Origin: Serinibacter salmoneus
GTDB lineage: Bacteria > Actinomycetota > Actinomycetes > Actinomycetales > Beutenbergiaceae
Direction: 5' to 3'
DNA: 64,000 nucleotides
Assembly: GCF_002563925.1 (NCBI RefSeq)
Contig: NZ_PDJD01000001.1
Location: 558,001-622,000, forward strand
How positions within the stretch are numbered: the first letter of the stretch is position 1; every line of letters begins with the position of its first letter. Below are positions 1 to 17,082 of the stretch, one piece after another. The notes beneath the pieces were generated by a model, which was not told the DNA's origin, did not search any database, and saw only the letters and a list, made by a program, of their open reading frames with translations. Both the position numbers and the translations under genes were made by a program.

Positions 1-183
1 GAGCTCGCTCCTGCCGATCTCGAAGGACTCGCCGACCTGGAGTCGCGCGAGGTCCTGCTGGCGAAGGCTGCCGGCGCGATGAAGGCCAAGCTCAGCCAGG
101 CGGCTGCGCTCTTCAACGCTCCCGCGTCCAAGACCGTCCGCACCATCGAGGCCCTTCGCGAGAAGCAGGCCGACGCCGCCTGA
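1..183 (+). CDS. rplJ: 50S ribosomal protein L10, C-terminal part (5' truncated by the window)
   Basis: Open from the first base to a TGA at 181-183, giving 60 residues that start [10 protein letters not shown] and end EKQADAA. L10 anchors the L7/L12 dimers on the ribosomal stalk through its C-terminal helix, and this helical, Ala/Lys/Glu-rich tail (for example [12 protein letters not shown]) fits that part. Identification rests on this tail plus position: it lies 71 bp before rplL, the universal rplJ-rplL order. The N-terminal rRNA-binding domain lies outside the window. Confidence 0.85.
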   Translation, partial: ELAPADLEGLADLESREVLLAKAAGAMKAKLSQAAALFNAPASKTVRTIEALREKQADAA

Positions 184-254
184 CGGCGGAATCACCCACA
201 CAGATCAGGCGGGTCGCGCTGTGCGCCCGACCAGACTAGGAAGGAACGCCCATC

Positions 255-644
255 ATGGCGAAGCTCACCAACGACGAGCTCATCGAGGCTTTCAAGGAGC
301 TCACCCTCATCGAGCTGTCGGACTTCGTGAAGAAGTTCGAGGAGGTCTTCGAGGTCACCGCTGCTGCTCCGGCCGCCGTGGCCGTGGCCGCCCCGGGTGC
401 CGGTGGCGGCGCCGAGGAGGCCGCTGAGGAGAAGACCGAGTTCGACGTCATCCTCGAGGAGATCGGCTCCGGCAAGATCGCCGTCATCAAGGAGGTGCGC
501 GCCATCACGGGTCTCGGCCTGAAGGAGGCGAAGGACCTCGTGGACGGCGCTCCGAAGCCGGTGCTCGAGGGCGCCACCAAGGAGGCCGCGGACAAGGCCA
601 AGGAGGCACTCGAGGGCGCCGGCGCCAAGGTCACCGTCAAGTGA
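255..644 (+). CDS. rplL: 50S ribosomal protein L7/L12
   Basis: 129 residues, normal for an actinobacterial L7/L12, the mobile stalk protein that recruits translation factor GTPases. Residues about 1-30 ([20 protein letters not shown]) form the dimerisation and L10-binding domain. An Ala/Gly/Pro/Glu hinge follows (about 35-58), then the conserved C-terminal factor-binding domain with [20 protein letters not shown]. The ATG lies 7-8 nt after the Shine-Dalgarno-like AGGAAGGA at 238-245. It is co-directional with rplJ, and a hairpin terminator or attenuator follows at 685-719. Confidence 0.97.
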   Translation: MAKLTNDELIEAFKELTLIELSDFVKKFEEVFEVTAAAPAAVAVAAPGAGGGAEEAAEEKTEFDVILEEIGSGKIAVIKEVRAITGLGLKEAKDLVDGAPKPVLEGATKEAADKAKEALEGAGAKVTVK

Positions 645-684
645 TCTGATCGCTTCTCCTGCGGCGCCACGTGCCGCATTCGGT

Positions 685-719
685 AAGGCCCGGACCGCCA
701 CCCGCGCGGTCCGGGCCTT
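685..719 (+). terminator. Hairpin terminator/attenuator between rplL and rpoB
   Basis: Two perfect 14-nt arms (AAGGCCCGGACCGC at 685-698 and its complement at 706-719) around a 7-nt loop. Only a weak T run follows, as is usual in GC-rich genomes. In bacteria generally the rplJL-rpoBC junction carries partial termination that lowers polymerase expression relative to L7/L12; the position fits that role. Confidence 0.75.
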
Positions 720-773
720 GCCTTAGGTCTCGGTCGTCGGCCCGACTGTGCCACGCCGCACGAGACCATGTGT

Positions 774-802
774 TTGACTCTGCTTCGCACGAGCGGTATG
801 CT
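774..802 (+). promoter_or_regulatory. Housekeeping-type promoter for rpoBC
   Basis: TTGACT (774-779), a 17-bp spacer and TATGCT (797-802), close to the primary sigma factor consensus. It lies downstream of the rplL hairpin and implies a leader of about 130 nt before the rpoB TTG start. The rest of 645-936 shows no gene I can support. Confidence 0.75.
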
Positions 803-936
803 CGCGCTTTGCGCTGCACTGTGCCCCTGGCGTTGCCCTGCCCGTGTTCGATCCGTGTGGATCGCGCCTGCTGCTCGGACCGCCGCGGTCGCGGGGTGGC
901 GCGCGAGAACACCCTTATCGTAGGGAAGGATCCCTC

Positions 937-4440
<3,504 letters not shown>

Positions 4441-4448
4441 GCCCGCTC

Positions 4449-4478
4449 GCCCCGGCGCGCCACGTGGCGCGCCGGGGC
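4449..4478 (+). terminator. Perfect 30-bp palindrome between rpoB and rpoC
   Basis: GCCCCGGCGCGCCAC at 4449-4463 is followed directly by its complement. As RNA it can fold into a stem of about 13 bp with a 4-nt loop. There is no T tract, so it is more likely a pause, processing or partial termination site within the rpoBC transcript than a full terminator. Confidence 0.5.
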
Positions 4479-4534
4479 ACGGTTCGGATCATCACAACTC
4501 TTTACCGGTGACACACCGAAGGAAGTAGGACATC

Positions 4535-8440
<3,906 letters not shown>

Positions 8441-8488
8441 TCACCCACCGCGCGCAGCGCGGTGAGCACCAGCCGGTGAACACCAGCA

Positions 8489-8522
8489 CGGCGGCCGGTC
8501 ACCTCAGGGTGGCCGGCCGCCG
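8489..8522 (+). terminator. Intrinsic terminator after rpoC
   Basis: 15-nt arms, CGGCGGCCGGTCACC at 8489-8503 and GGTGGCCGGCCGCCG at 8508-8522, pair completely with one T:G wobble around a TCAG loop. It closes the rpoBC unit upstream of the rpsL promoter. Confidence 0.75.
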
Positions 8523-8564
8523 TCGTCTCTGCCGGGTGGCGACCCGCGCCCGGGGAGAGGGCAG

Positions 8565-8593
8565 TTGACGCGGTCACCAGGTGCGGGTAGTGT
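8565..8593 (+). promoter_or_regulatory. Housekeeping-type promoter for rpsL-rpsG-fusA
   Basis: TTGACG (8565-8570), 17-bp spacer, TAGTGT (8588-8593). It fits the actinobacterial primary sigma consensus (TTGACN/TANNNT) and sits between the rpoC terminator and rpsL, so it should drive the streptomycin operon independently of rpoBC. Confidence 0.75.
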
Positions 8594-8807
8594 TTCCTCC
8601 GGTGCCCGCCACGGCGGGCTTCTGTGTGCGCGTGAACGCGAGCCTGAACGGTACCCCTCGGGGCGTCGGTCGCGGTCACAGTGTGGCTCGATGTCACCGG
8701 CGCCCCGGCGAGCGGCCTGACCCTCGCGGTGCGCCCAGCGTCGAGCGCAGCGTGACACGGCGGCCCACCCCAGGGCGTATCGAATCACCACTCACGACGG
8801 AGATGTA

Positions 8808-9182
8808 GTGCCCACTATCCAGCAGTTGGTCCGCAAGGGCCGGTCGGCCAAGGCCGCCAAGACGAACACGCCGGCGCTGAAGGGGTCCCCCCAGCGCCGC
8901 GGTGTGTGCACCCGCGTGTACACCACCACCCCGAAGAAGCCGAACTCCGCGCTGCGCAAGGTCGCACGCGTGAAGCTCTCCTCCGGCATCGAGGTCACCG
9001 CCTACATCCCGGGTGTGGGCCACAACCTGCAGGAGCACTCGATCGTGCTCGTCCGCGGCGGTCGTGTGAAGGACCTGCCCGGTGTCCGCTACAAGATCGT
9101 GCGTGGCGCGCTCGACACCCAGGGTGTCCGCGGCCGTCAGCAGGCTCGCAGCCGCTACGGCGCCAAGAAGGAGAAGAAGTAA
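8808..9182 (+). CDS. rpsL: 30S ribosomal protein S12
   Basis: 124 residues, full length. S12 sits at the decoding centre and controls proofreading. The signature [18 protein letters not shown] and the [10 protein letters not shown] loop are intact; the lysine in TPKKPNS that mutates to streptomycin resistance is wild type. The start is GTG ([12 protein letters not shown]) after GACGGAGATGTA. The TAA stop shares one base with the rpsG ATG (TAATG), so the two genes are translationally coupled. Confidence 0.98.
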   Translation: MPTIQQLVRKGRSAKAAKTNTPALKGSPQRRGVCTRVYTTTPKKPNSALRKVARVKLSSGIEVTAYIPGVGHNLQEHSIVLVRGGRVKDLPGVRYKIVRGALDTQGVRGRQQARSRYGAKKEKK

Positions 9183-9652
9183 TGCCTCGTAAGGGTCCCG
9201 CACCCAAGCGCCCCGTCGTCGTCGACCCGGTCTACGGTTCGCCCACGGTGACGCAGCTGGTCAACCGCGTGCTGCTGGACGGCAAGAAGTCCGTCGCCGA
9301 GCGCATCGTGTACGACGCCCTGGAGGGTGTCCGCGAGAAGACGCAGGGCGACCCCGCGGTCGTGCTCAAGCGCGCACTCGACAACGTCCGTCCCTCGCTC
9401 GAGGTGAAGTCCCGCCGCGTCGGTGGTACCACCTACCAGGTGCCCGTCGAGGTCCGTCCCGCCCGCGCGACCGCGCTGGCGATGCGGTGGCTCGTGGACT
9501 ACTCGCGGCAGCGCCGCGAGAAGACGATGACCGAGCGTCTGATGAACGAGATCCTCGACGCCTCCAACGGCCTCGGTGCCGCTGTGAAGCGTCGCGAGGA
9601 CACGCACAAGATGGCCGAGTCCAACCGGGCATTCGCGCACTACCGCTGGTGA
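9182..9652 (+). CDS. rpsG: 30S ribosomal protein S7
   Basis: 156 residues, standard for S7, the primary 16S rRNA-binding protein that nucleates the 30S head and in other bacteria feeds back on this operon. It starts [11 protein letters not shown] and shows the conserved [20 protein letters not shown] and ends in AFAHYRW. It overlaps rpsL by one base. Two small hairpins separate it from fusA. Confidence 0.98.
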   Translation: MPRKGPAPKRPVVVDPVYGSPTVTQLVNRVLLDGKKSVAERIVYDALEGVREKTQGDPAVVLKRALDNVRPSLEVKSRRVGGTTYQVPVEVRPARATALAMRWLVDYSRQRREKTMTERLMNEILDASNGLGAAVKRREDTHKMAESNRAFAHYRW

Positions 9653-9659
9653 TCCGCTC

Positions 9660-9709
9660 GGCGGGGCATGCCCCGCCGGCCTCACCCTCCGACCGCACGC
9701 CGTGCGGTC
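9660..9709 (+). other. Two tandem hairpins in the rpsG-fusA gap
   Basis: An 18-bp perfect palindrome (GGCGGGGCATGCCCCGCC, 9660-9677), then GACCGCAC / GTGCGGTC (9691-9698 and 9702-9709) around a 3-nt loop. No T tract follows. They could be processing or pause sites that tune EF-G output relative to S12/S7. Confidence 0.5.
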
Positions 9710-9745
9710 ACGTCCTTCGCTCATCACGACCAGAAGAGAGCATCT

Positions 9746-11848
9746 GTGGCAACCGACGTGCGTACCGACCTACGCCATGTCCGCAACATCGGCATCATGG
9801 CGCACATCGATGCGGGCAAGACCACCACGACCGAGCGGATCCTGTACTACGCAGGGGCGAACTACAAGATCGGTGAGACGCACGACGGCGCGTCGACCAC
9901 CGACTGGATGGAGCAGGAGAAGGAGCGCGGCATCACGATCACCTCGGCCGCGGTGTCCTGCTTCTGGAAGCAGAACCAGATCAACATCATCGACACCCCC
10001 GGGCACGTCGACTTCACCGTCGAGGTGGAGCGTTCGCTGCGCGTGCTCGATGGTGCGGTCGCGGTGTTCGACGGCAAGGAGGGCGTGGAGCCCCAGTCGG
10101 AGACCGTGTGGCGGCAGGCCGACAAGTACGAGGTCCCGCGCATCTGCTTCGTCAACAAGATGGACAAGCTGGGCGCCGACTTCTACTTCACGGTCGACAC
10201 CATCAAGACCCGTCTGAAGGCCAAGCCGCTGGTCATCCAGCTGCCGATCGGTGCCGAGAACGACTTCATCGGCATCGTGGACCTCGTGGAGATGAACGCG
10301 AAGGTCTGGCACGGCGAGACCAAGCTGGGGGAGACCTACGACACCGAGGAGATCCCCGCGGACCTGCAGGCCAAGGCCGAGGAGTACCGCGCGGAACTCA
10401 TCGAGGCCGTGGCCGAGACCAGCGAGGAACTGCTCGAGAAGTACCTCGGCGGTGAGGACCTCACGATCGAGGAGATCAAGACCGGTATCCGTGAGCTCAC
10501 GGTGAAGTCCGAGGCCTACCCGGTGCTGTGCGGCTCGGCGTTCAAGAACAAGGGCGTCCAGCCCATGCTCGACGCCGTGATCGACTACCTGCCCTCCCCG
10601 CTGGACGTCGACAATGTGCACGGTCACGACGTGAAGGACGAGTCGATCACCCTGACCCGTCCCGCCGACGAGACCGCGCCGTTCTCCGCGCTGGCCTTCA
10701 AGATCGCCGTCCACCCCTTCTACGGCAAGTTGACCTACGTCCGGGTGTACTCCGGCCGTGTCGAGCCGGGCGCCCAGGTGCTGAATGCCACCAAGGGCAA
10801 GAAGGAGCGCATCGGCAAGCTGTTCCAGATGCGCGCCAACAAGGAGATCCCGATCGAGGAGGCCGTGGCGGGCCACATCTACGCCTTCATCGGGCTGAAG
10901 GACGTGACCACGGGTGACACCCTGTGCGATCAGTCCGACCCGATCATCCTGGAGTCGATGACCTTCCCCGAGCCGGTCATCGAGGTCGCCATCGAGCCGA
11001 AGACGAAGGGTGACCAGGAGAAGCTCTCCGTGGCCATCCAGAAGCTGGCCGAAGAGGACCCGACCTTCCAGGTCATGCTCGACCCGGAGACCGGCCAGAC
11101 CAAGATCAAGGGGATGGGCGAGCTCCACCTCGACATCCTGGTCGACCGGATGAAGCGCGAGTTCAAGGTGGACGCGAACGTGGGTAAGCCCGAGGTGGCC
11201 TACCGCGAGACCATCCGCCGCAAGGTCGAGAAGGTCGACTACACCCACAAGAAGCAGACGGGTGGCTCCGGCCAGTTCGCGAAGGTCCAGGTGACCTTCG
11301 AGCCGCTGGACACCACGGACGGCGAGATGTACGAGTTCGCCAACGCTGTGACGGGTGGCCGCGTGCCGCGTGAGTACATCCCGAGTGTGGACGCCGGAAT
11401 CCAGGACGCCCTCGGTTCGGGTGTGCTGGCCGGCTACCCGATGGTGGGCGTGAAGGCGACCCTCATCGACGGTGCCTACCACGACGTCGACTCCTCGGAG
11501 ATGGCGTTCAAGATCGCCGGCTCCATGGTCGTCAAGGAGGGCATCAAGCGCGCCGACCCGGTGCTGCTCGAGCCCGTCATGGCGGTCGAGGTGCGTACGC
11601 CCGAGGAGTACATGGGCGACGTCATCGGCGACCTCAACTCCCGTCGTGGCCTCATCCAGTCGATGGAGGACGCGAGTGGCGTTAAGGTGATTCGCGCACA
11701 GGTGCCGCTCTCGGAGCTGTTCGGCTACATCGGCGACCTGCGGTCCAAGACCCAGGGTCGTGCGGTGTACTCGATGCAGTTCGACAGCTACGCCGAGGTT
11801 CCTCGGAACGTCTCCGAGGAGATCATCAAGAAGACCCGGGGCGAGTAG
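9746..11848 (+). CDS. fusA: Elongation factor G
   Basis: 700 residues. EF-G is the GTPase that moves tRNA and mRNA through the ribosome and helps recycle it. I chose the GTG at 9746 ([20 protein letters not shown]), which follows AGAAGAGAG and matches the family start; the in-frame ATG at 9668 would add 26 unusual residues. The GTP-binding G1 motif AHIDAGKTT is at residues 19-27, the DTPGH and NKMD motifs follow, and [16 protein letters not shown] in domain III and the [14 protein letters not shown] region in domain V are intact. It belongs to the rpsL-rpsG-fusA-tuf str cluster. Confidence 0.97.
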   Translation: MATDVRTDLRHVRNIGIMAHIDAGKTTTTERILYYAGANYKIGETHDGASTTDWMEQEKERGITITSAAVSCFWKQNQINIIDTPGHVDFTVEVERSLRVLDGAVAVFDGKEGVEPQSETVWRQADKYEVPRICFVNKMDKLGADFYFTVDTIKTRLKAKPLVIQLPIGAENDFIGIVDLVEMNAKVWHGETKLGETYDTEEIPADLQAKAEEYRAELIEAVAETSEELLEKYLGGEDLTIEEIKTGIRELTVKSEAYPVLCGSAFKNKGVQPMLDAVIDYLPSPLDVDNVHGHDVKDESITLTRPADETAPFSALAFKIAVHPFYGKLTYVRVYSGRVEPGAQVLNATKGKKERIGKLFQMRANKEIPIEEAVAGHIYAFIGLKDVTTGDTLCDQSDPIILESMTFPEPVIEVAIEPKTKGDQEKLSVAIQKLAEEDPTFQVMLDPETGQTKIKGMGELHLDILVDRMKREFKVDANVGKPEVAYRETIRRKVEKVDYTHKKQTGGSGQFAKVQVTFEPLDTTDGEMYEFANAVTGGRVPREYIPSVDAGIQDALGSGVLAGYPMVGVKATLIDGAYHDVDSSEMAFKIAGSMVVKEGIKRADPVLLEPVMAVEVRTPEEYMGDVIGDLNSRRGLIQSMEDASGVKVIRAQVPLSELFGYIGDLRSKTQGRAVYSMQFDSYAEVPRNVSEEIIKKTRGE

Positions 11849-11954
11849 TCCCACGGGGCGTCAGCTCCACCAACCAGATACACCGACCCGTAGGGACACC
11901 GCCTGCAGATACCCTGCACGGTGACGAACTACCCGAGTTCCAGGAGGAACGAAA

Positions 11955-13145
11955 GTGGCGAAGGCCAAGTTCGAGCGGACCAAGCCGCACGTCAACATCG
12001 GCACGATCGGTCACGTCGACCACGGTAAGACGACGCTGACCGCTGCCATCTCCAAGGTGCTGCACGACAAGTACCCGGAGCTGAACCCCTTCACGCCGTT
12101 CGACGAGATCGACAAGGCGCCGGAGGAGAAGCAGCGTGGTATCACGATCAACATCGCGCACGTGGAGTACCAGACGGAGGCGCGTCACTACGCCCACGTC
12201 GACGCTCCCGGCCACGCCGACTACATCAAGAACATGATCACCGGTGCCGCCCAGATGGACGGCGCGATCCTGGTGGTCGCCGCGACCGACGGTCCGATGG
12301 CCCAGACCCGTGAGCACGTGCTGCTCGCGCGTCAGGTCGGCGTGCCGTACCTGCTCGTGGCGCTGAACAAGTCCGACATGGTCGACGACGAGGAGATCCT
12401 CGAGCTCGTCGAGATGGAGGTCCGTGAGCTGCTGTCCTCGCAGGAGTTCGACGGCGACAACGCGCCGGTCGTGCGCGTCTCCGGCCTGAAGGCCCTCGAG
12501 GGTGACCCGGAGTGGGTCAAGTCCGTCGAGGAGCTCATGGACGCCGTGGACGAGAACGTCCCGGAGCCCGTGCGTGACATGGACAAGCCGTTCCTGATGC
12601 CGATCGAGGACGTCTTCACCATCACCGGCCGCGGCACCGTCGTGACCGGCAAGGTCGAGCGCGGCAAGCTGGCGATCAACTCCGAGGTCGAGATCCTGGG
12701 TCTGCGCGCCGCGCAGAAGACCACGGTCACCGGCATCGAGATGTTCCACAAGCAGATGGACGAGGCGTGGGCCGGCGAGAACTGCGGTCTGCTGCTGCGT
12801 GGCATCAAGCGCGAGGACGTCGAGCGTGGTCAGGTCGTCGTGAAGCCGGGTTCCGTGACCCCGCACACGAAGTTCGAGGGCCAGGTCTACATCCTGAAGA
12901 AGGAGGAGGGCGGCCGTCACAACCCGTTCTACTCCAACTACCGCCCGCAGTTCTACATCCGCACCACGGACGTGACCGGTGTCATCGAGCTGCCCGAGGG
13001 CACCGAGATGGTCCTGCCGGGTGACCACACCGAGATGACGGTCGAGCTCATCCAGCCCATCGCGCTGGAGGAGGGCCAGGGCTTCGCGATCCGCGAGGGT
13101 GGCCGTACCGTCGGTTCCGGCACCGTGAGCAAGATCCTGGCCTGA
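11955..13145 (+). CDS. tuf: Elongation factor Tu
   Basis: 396 residues, exact family length. EF-Tu-GTP delivers aminoacyl-tRNA to the A site. The start is GTG ([20 protein letters not shown]) after a strong AGGAGGAACGAA site, consistent with very high expression. The G1 motif GHVDHGKTT is at residues 19-27, followed by DAPGHADY and NKSD, and by the C-terminal barrel ending [15 protein letters not shown] strong terminator follows. The 106-bp gap after fusA shows no clear promoter. Confidence 0.98.
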   Translation: MAKAKFERTKPHVNIGTIGHVDHGKTTLTAAISKVLHDKYPELNPFTPFDEIDKAPEEKQRGITINIAHVEYQTEARHYAHVDAPGHADYIKNMITGAAQMDGAILVVAATDGPMAQTREHVLLARQVGVPYLLVALNKSDMVDDEEILELVEMEVRELLSSQEFDGDNAPVVRVSGLKALEGDPEWVKSVEELMDAVDENVPEPVRDMDKPFLMPIEDVFTITGRGTVVTGKVERGKLAINSEVEILGLRAAQKTTVTGIEMFHKQMDEAWAGENCGLLLRGIKREDVERGQVVVKPGSVTPHTKFEGQVYILKKEEGGRHNPFYSNYRPQFYIRTTDVTGVIELPEGTEMVLPGDHTEMTVELIQPIALEEGQGFAIREGGRTVGSGTVSKILA

Positions 13146-13177
13146 GCCACCCGCCCCACGGGGCAGGCACGTCAGGA

Positions 13178-13212
13178 GTGTGGGCCCGGCAGCGTTGCTG
13201 CCGGGCCCACAC
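13178..13212 (+). terminator. Strong intrinsic terminator after tuf
   Basis: Perfect 16-bp stem (GTGTGGGCCCGGCAGC at 13178-13193, complement at 13197-13212) with a 3-nt GTT loop. It ends the str cluster 33 bp after the tuf stop and separates it from the S10 operon. Confidence 0.85.
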
Positions 13213-13302
13213 CCATGTCTGGCAGCGGCGTGCGCCTTCGCGCGCTGTGCCGCAGGTCATCCAGGCCAGGCCGCTATCCGGCTGGCGTTGTGCGGCCCGA
13301 TG

Positions 13303-13311
13303 TGGCAGACT
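13303..13311 (+). promoter_or_regulatory. Candidate extended -10 promoter for the S10 operon
   Basis: TGGCAGACT (13303-13311) contains an extended -10 (TGN followed by CAGACT); CTGGCG at 13282-13287, with an 18-bp spacer, is the best -35. Transcription from here gives a leader of about 265 nt. The same 9-mer occurs upstream of the MerR-like gene at 58062-58070. Confidence 0.45.
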
Positions 13312-13474
13312 GTTCAGGTTGCCTCGTTGGGGCGGGGTTCGGCGTGCGCCTTGCGCGAGCCGGACCCGCGACCGGAGGCAAAACATGCCCACGGACGAAT
13401 GCCGGGACATCGGGCGGAGGAATCCGCTGCCGGTCCGGGTGGATCCGCGGGTGTAGACCCCGACTCGAGCACCG

Positions 13475-13535
13475 ACTCGTGAGCACGCGAGTGCACCGCG
13501 CGGGTGGGTCGCGAAAGCGACACGCCCGAGCGCGG
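13475..13535 (+). promoter_or_regulatory. Structured S10-operon leader with two adjacent hairpins
   Basis: Hairpin 1: ACTCGTG (13475-13481) pairs with CGCGAGT (13486-13492) around AGCA, with one G-U pair. Hairpin 2: CCGCG (13496-13500), CGGGTG (13501-13506) and GTCGC (13508-13512) pair with GCGAC (13517-13521), CGCCCG (13523-13528) and CGCGG (13531-13535), closed by a GAAA tetraloop with a G/A mismatch and an AG bulge. S10-operon leaders are known sites of ribosomal-protein feedback in other bacteria (L4 in E. coli); which protein would bind here is unknown. Confidence 0.5.
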
Positions 13536-13585
13536 GGGTCGGTCAGGTAGTTGTCAGCGGTAACGAGAGAGAGAGTCAGACAGCC

Positions 13586-13894
13586 ATGGCGGGACAGAAG
13601 ATCCGCATCCGGCTCAAGTCCTACGACCACGAGGTCATCGACAGTTCGGCGCGCAGGATCGTCGACACGGTGACTCGCGCTGGTGCGACGGTGGTGGGCC
13701 CGGTGCCGCTGCCGACGGAGAAGAACGTGTACTGCGTCATCCGTTCTCCGCACAAGTACAAGGACAGCCGCGACCACTTCGAGATGCGCACGCACAAGCG
13801 CCTCATCGACATCATTGACCCGACGCCGAAGGCCGTCGACTCGCTCATGCGACTCGACCTGCCGGCGGACGTCAACATCGAGATCAAGCTCTGA
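13586..13894 (+). CDS. rpsJ: 30S ribosomal protein S10
   Basis: 102 residues, full length ([39 protein letters not shown]). S10 is part of the 30S head and, as NusE, of antitermination complexes. It is the first gene of the S10 operon, after a long leader and a purine-rich GAGAGAGAG stretch. Only 10 bp separate it from rplC. Confidence 0.98.
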   Translation: MAGQKIRIRLKSYDHEVIDSSARRIVDTVTRAGATVVGPVPLPTEKNVYCVIRSPHKYKDSRDHFEMRTHKRLIDIIDPTPKAVDSLMRLDLPADVNIEIKL

Positions 13895-13904
13895 GGATCC
13901 GATC

Positions 13905-14564
13905 ATGACTTCCACCACCAATGCACGCGCGGTCACCGCGCTGCTCGGCTCCAAGCTGGGCATGACCCAGGTCTGGGACGCCGAGGGACGCCTTGTCCCG
14001 GTCACGGTCGTCCGGGTCGGCACCAACGTCGTCTCCGCGGTCCGTTCCGCCGAGACCGACGGCTACGAGGCCGTCCAGCTCGCCTTCGGCGAGATCGACC
14101 CCCGCAAGGTGACGCAGCCCGTCAAGGGCCACTTCGCCAAGGCCGGCGTGACCCCGCGCCGCCATGTCGCCGAGATCCGCACCGCGAACGCCGCCGAGTT
14201 CACCCTCGGTCAGGAGATCACCGCCGAGGCGTTCTCCGCGGGCGACGCGGTCGACGTGACCGGCACCACCAAGGGCAAGGGCACCGCCGGTGTGATGAAG
14301 CGTCACGGCTTCTCCGGCGTCGGCGCCTCGCACGGTGCGCACCGCAACCACCGCAAGCCGGGCTCGATCGGCGGCGCTTCGACGCCCTCGCGCGTGTTCC
14401 GTGGCCTGCGGATGGCCGGCCGCATGGGCAACGCCCGCAAGACCGTTCAGAACCTGACGATCCAGGCCGTGGACGCCGAGAAGGGTCTGGTGCTCGTCGC
14501 CGGTCCCATCCCCGGCGCCAAGAACTCCCTCGTCGTCATCCGTACCGCCGTGAAGGGGGCGTGA
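13905..14564 (+). CDS. rplC: 50S ribosomal protein L3
   Basis: 219 residues. L3 is an early-assembly 23S rRNA-binding protein whose extension reaches the peptidyl transferase centre. [14 protein letters not shown] marks the N-terminus and the loop [20 protein letters not shown] is intact. The start is the ATG at 13905 just after rpsJ ([17 protein letters not shown]). The rplD ATG lies one base after the stop. Confidence 0.97.
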   Translation: MTSTTNARAVTALLGSKLGMTQVWDAEGRLVPVTVVRVGTNVVSAVRSAETDGYEAVQLAFGEIDPRKVTQPVKGHFAKAGVTPRRHVAEIRTANAAEFTLGQEITAEAFSAGDAVDVTGTTKGKGTAGVMKRHGFSGVGASHGAHRNHRKPGSIGGASTPSRVFRGLRMAGRMGNARKTVQNLTIQAVDAEKGLVLVAGPIPGAKNSLVVIRTAVKGA

Positions 14565-14565
14565 C

Positions 14566-15210
14566 ATGACCTCCGTCAACGTCATCGACGCCGCGGGCAA
14601 GCAGGCCGGTTCGGTCGAGCTGCCCGACGAGGTGTTCGACGTCACGACCAACGTGCCGCTGATCCACCAGGTTGTGGTGGCCCAGCTCGCGGCTGCCCGT
14701 CAGGGCACGCACAAGGCCAAGACCCGCGCCGAGGTCCGTGGTGGCGGCAAGAAGCCGTACCGCCAGAAGGGCACCGGTCGTGCGCGTCAGGGTTCGACCC
14801 GCGCGCCGCAGTTCGCCGGCGGTGGCACCGTGCACGGCCCGCAGCCGCGTGACTACAGCCAGCGCACCCCGAAGAAGATGAAGGCCGCCGCCCTGCGTGG
14901 CGCCCTGTCCGACCGTGCACGCGCCGGCCGCGTGGGCGTCGTCTCCGAGCTGGCGCTCGAGAAGCCCTCCACCAAGGGCGCGCTGACCGTGCTGCGCGGC
15001 GTCACCGACGCCCGTCGCATCCTGGCCGTGGTGGGCCGTGACGAGGACCTCGCGTGGGTCAGCCTGCGCAACGTCCCCGAGATCCACCTGATCGCGCCGG
15101 ACCAGCTCAACACCTACGACGTGCTCGTGAACGACGACGTCGTGTTCACCAAGGCCGCCCTCGAGGCGTTCCTCGGTGAGGCCACCACGGCGAAGGAGGA
15201 CGCGAAGTGA
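14566..15210 (+). CDS. rplD: 50S ribosomal protein L4
   Basis: 214 residues. L4 lines the exit tunnel with an Arg/Gly/Lys-rich loop, seen here as [20 protein letters not shown]. In enterobacteria L4 represses its own operon by acting on the S10 leader. The ATG follows the rplC stop by 1 nt, and the stop overlaps the rplW start (GTGA). Confidence 0.97.
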   Translation: MTSVNVIDAAGKQAGSVELPDEVFDVTTNVPLIHQVVVAQLAAARQGTHKAKTRAEVRGGGKKPYRQKGTGRARQGSTRAPQFAGGGTVHGPQPRDYSQRTPKKMKAAALRGALSDRARAGRVGVVSELALEKPSTKGALTVLRGVTDARRILAVVGRDEDLAWVSLRNVPEIHLIAPDQLNTYDVLVNDDVVFTKAALEAFLGEATTAKEDAK

Positions 15211-15509
15211 GCGCCATCGACAAGGACCCGCGCGACGTTCTGCTCGAGCCGGTCATCACCGAGAAGAGCAACAACCTGCTCGACGTCGGCAAGTACACCT
15301 TCCTGGTGGACCCGCGAGCGAACAAGACCGAGATCAAGGTCGCCGTGGAGAAGATCTTCGGTGTGAAGGTCGCCGACGTGAACACGCTGAACCGCCCGGG
15401 CAAGTCCCGTCGGACCCGGTTCGGCATCGGTAAGCGCAAGGACACCAAGCGCGCGATCGTCACGCTGCGCGAGGGCACCATCGACATCTTCGGCGGACCG
15501 GTCGGCTGA
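15207..15509 (+). CDS. rplW: 50S ribosomal protein L23
   Basis: 100 residues ([55 protein letters not shown]). L23 sits at the tunnel exit, where trigger factor and SRP dock. The GTG start overlaps the rplD stop in a GTGA junction. Confidence 0.97.
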   Translation: MSAIDKDPRDVLLEPVITEKSNNLLDVGKYTFLVDPRANKTEIKVAVEKIFGVKVADVNTLNRPGKSRRTRFGIGKRKDTKRAIVTLREGTIDIFGGPVG

Positions 15510-15538
15510 GGCCGTCGAGGAGAGAAGGACGCACAGCA

Positions 15539-16375
15539 ATGGCAATCCGTAAGTACAAGCCGACGACGCCGGGACGGCGGGGATCCTCCGTCGCCGACTT
15601 CGTCGAGGTCACGCGGTCGACGCCGGAGAAGTCGCTGGTCCGTCCGCTCAGCAAGAGCGGTGGCCGCAACTCCTCGGGCAAGATCACCACGCGTCACAAG
15701 GGCGGCGGGCACAAGCGCGCCTACCGTGTGATCGACTTCCGTCGTCACGACAAGGACGGCGTTCCCGCGACCGTCGCGCACATCGAGTACGACCCCAACC
15801 GCACCGCGCGCATCGCGCTGCTGCACTACGCCGACGGCGAGAAGCGCTACATCATCGCGCCGAACCGCCTGAAGCAGGGCGACCCGATCGAGCAGGGAGC
15901 CGGGGCAGACATCAAGCCCGGCAACAATCTGCCGCTGCGCAACATCCCCACCGGTACGGTCATCCACGCCGTGGAGCTGCGCCCCGGCGGGGGAGCGAAG
16001 ATCGCTCGTTCGGCCGGCGCCTCCGTGCAGCTGGTCGCCAAGGACGGTCCCTACGCCCAGCTGCGGATGCCCTCGGGCGAGATCCGCAACGTGGACGCGC
16101 GTTGCCGCGCCACCGTGGGTGAGGTCGGCAACGCCGAGCAGTCCAACATCAACTGGGGCAAGGCCGGCCGCATGCGGTGGAAGGGCAAGCGCCCGACCGT
16201 GCGTGGTGTCGCCATGAACCCGGTCGACCACCCGCACGGTGGTGGTGAGGGTAAGACCTCCGGTGGTCGCCACCCGGTGAGCCCCTGGGGTCAGCCCGAG
16301 GGCCGCACCCGTCGCCCGGGCAAGCCGAGCGACAAGCTCATCGTGCGCCGTCGGCGTACCGGCAAGAAGCGCTGA
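15539..16375 (+). CDS. rplB: 50S ribosomal protein L2
   Basis: 278 residues, standard. L2 is needed for subunit association and peptidyl transferase assembly. [20 protein letters not shown] starts it, and the C-terminal [19 protein letters not shown] contains the conserved histidine at the active-site-proximal loop. A GAGGAGAGAAGGA site precedes the ATG. Confidence 0.98.
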   Translation: MAIRKYKPTTPGRRGSSVADFVEVTRSTPEKSLVRPLSKSGGRNSSGKITTRHKGGGHKRAYRVIDFRRHDKDGVPATVAHIEYDPNRTARIALLHYADGEKRYIIAPNRLKQGDPIEQGAGADIKPGNNLPLRNIPTGTVIHAVELRPGGGAKIARSAGASVQLVAKDGPYAQLRMPSGEIRNVDARCRATVGEVGNAEQSNINWGKAGRMRWKGKRPTVRGVAMNPVDHPHGGGEGKTSGGRHPVSPWGQPEGRTRRPGKPSDKLIVRRRRTGKKR

Positions 16376-16390
16376 TAGGGAGTACGGAGA

Positions 16391-16672
16391 ATGCCTCGCA
16401 GCCTGAAGAAGGGTCCCTTCGTGGACGACCACCTTCAGAAGAAGGTGGATGCCCAGAACGAGAAGGGCACCAAGAACGTCATCAAGACGTGGTCGCGTCG
16501 GTCCATGATCACCCCGGACTTCCTCGGCCACACCTTTGCGGTGCACGACGGTCGCAAGCACACCCCCGTGTTCGTGACCGAGTCGATGGTCGGTCACAAG
16601 CTCGGCGAGTTCGCCCCGACCCGCACCTACCGCGGACACGACAAGGATGACCGGAAGGGTCGTCGCCGCTGA
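16391..16672 (+). CDS. rpsS: 30S ribosomal protein S19
   Basis: 93 residues ([56 protein letters not shown]). S19 contacts S13 and the A-site tRNA in the 30S head. It follows rplB by 15 bp with GGGAGTACGGAG as ribosome-binding site. Confidence 0.98.
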   Translation: MPRSLKKGPFVDDHLQKKVDAQNEKGTKNVIKTWSRRSMITPDFLGHTFAVHDGRKHTPVFVTESMVGHKLGEFAPTRTYRGHDKDDRKGRRR

Positions 16673-16722
16673 CCCCCGGTCAGTGAGCGATGCCTGACGG
16701 TCAGGAAACGAAGGACAGACAC

Positions 16723-17082
16723 ATGGAAGCCAAGGCGCAGGCGCGGTACGTCCGCGTCACGCCCCAGAAGGCTCGCCGCGTCGTGGACACCATCCGTGGC
16801 AAGCGGGCCGAGGAGGCCGTGGCACAGCTGGGGTTCGCACCCCAGGCCGCTGCGGTCGACGTTCGCAAGCTGGTCTCCAGCGCCATCGCGAACGCACGGG
16901 TGAAGGCGGACGCCGCGAGCGTCCGGTTCGACCCGAGCGAGCTCGTGATCGCGGAGGCCTACGTCGACGAGGGCCCGACCCTCAAGCGCATTCGGCCGCG
17001 TGCCCAGGGGCGCGCGAACCGCGTGCTCAAGCGCACCAGCCACATCACCGTGGTCGTCGCACCGAAGGAAGGGGCTCGCTGA
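16723..17082 (+). CDS. rplV: 50S ribosomal protein L22
   Basis: 119 residues. I chose the ATG at 16723 ([20 protein letters not shown]) after GAAGGACA rather than an in-frame ATG 33 bp upstream. The tunnel loop [20 protein letters not shown] is present with no change typical of macrolide resistance. The stop overlaps the rpsC ATG (TGATG). Confidence 0.97.
   Translation: MEAKAQARYVRVTPQKARRVVDTIRGKRAEEAVAQLGFAPQAAAVDVRKLVSSAIANARVKADAASVRFDPSELVIAEAYVDEGPTLKRIRPRAQGRANRVLKRTSHITVVVAPKEGAR

Larger units (their letters stand above)
8441..8807. other. Gene-free rpoC-rpsL intergenic region (367 bp)
   Basis: Holds the rpoC terminator (8489-8522) and the rpsL promoter (8565-8593). Just after the predicted transcription start lies a small GC hairpin (GCCCGC at 8604-8609, loop CACG, GCGGGC at 8614-8619) that would cap the 5' end of a leader of about 200 nt. 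I see no gene; short open frames here lack ribosome-binding sites and recognisable protein sequence. Confidence 0.6.
13146..13585. other. Gene-free tuf-rpsJ region (440 bp)
   Basis: Contains the tuf terminator (13178-13212), an extended -10 promoter candidate (13303-13311) and a structured leader (13475-13535) ahead of rpsJ. Open frames of about 100 codons here (for example 13180-13482) lack ribosome-binding sites and recognisable protein features, so I treat the region as non-coding. Confidence 0.6.

Noticed and set aside
844-936. ATG at 844 as rpoB start
   Set aside because: The extra 31 residues are not RpoB-like and they cover the leader; the TTG at 937 has a strong ribosome-binding site and the family N-terminus.
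13180-13482. 100-codon open frame between tuf and rpsJ
   Set aside because: Overlaps the tuf terminator and the S10 leader, lacks a ribosome-binding site and has no recognisable protein features.
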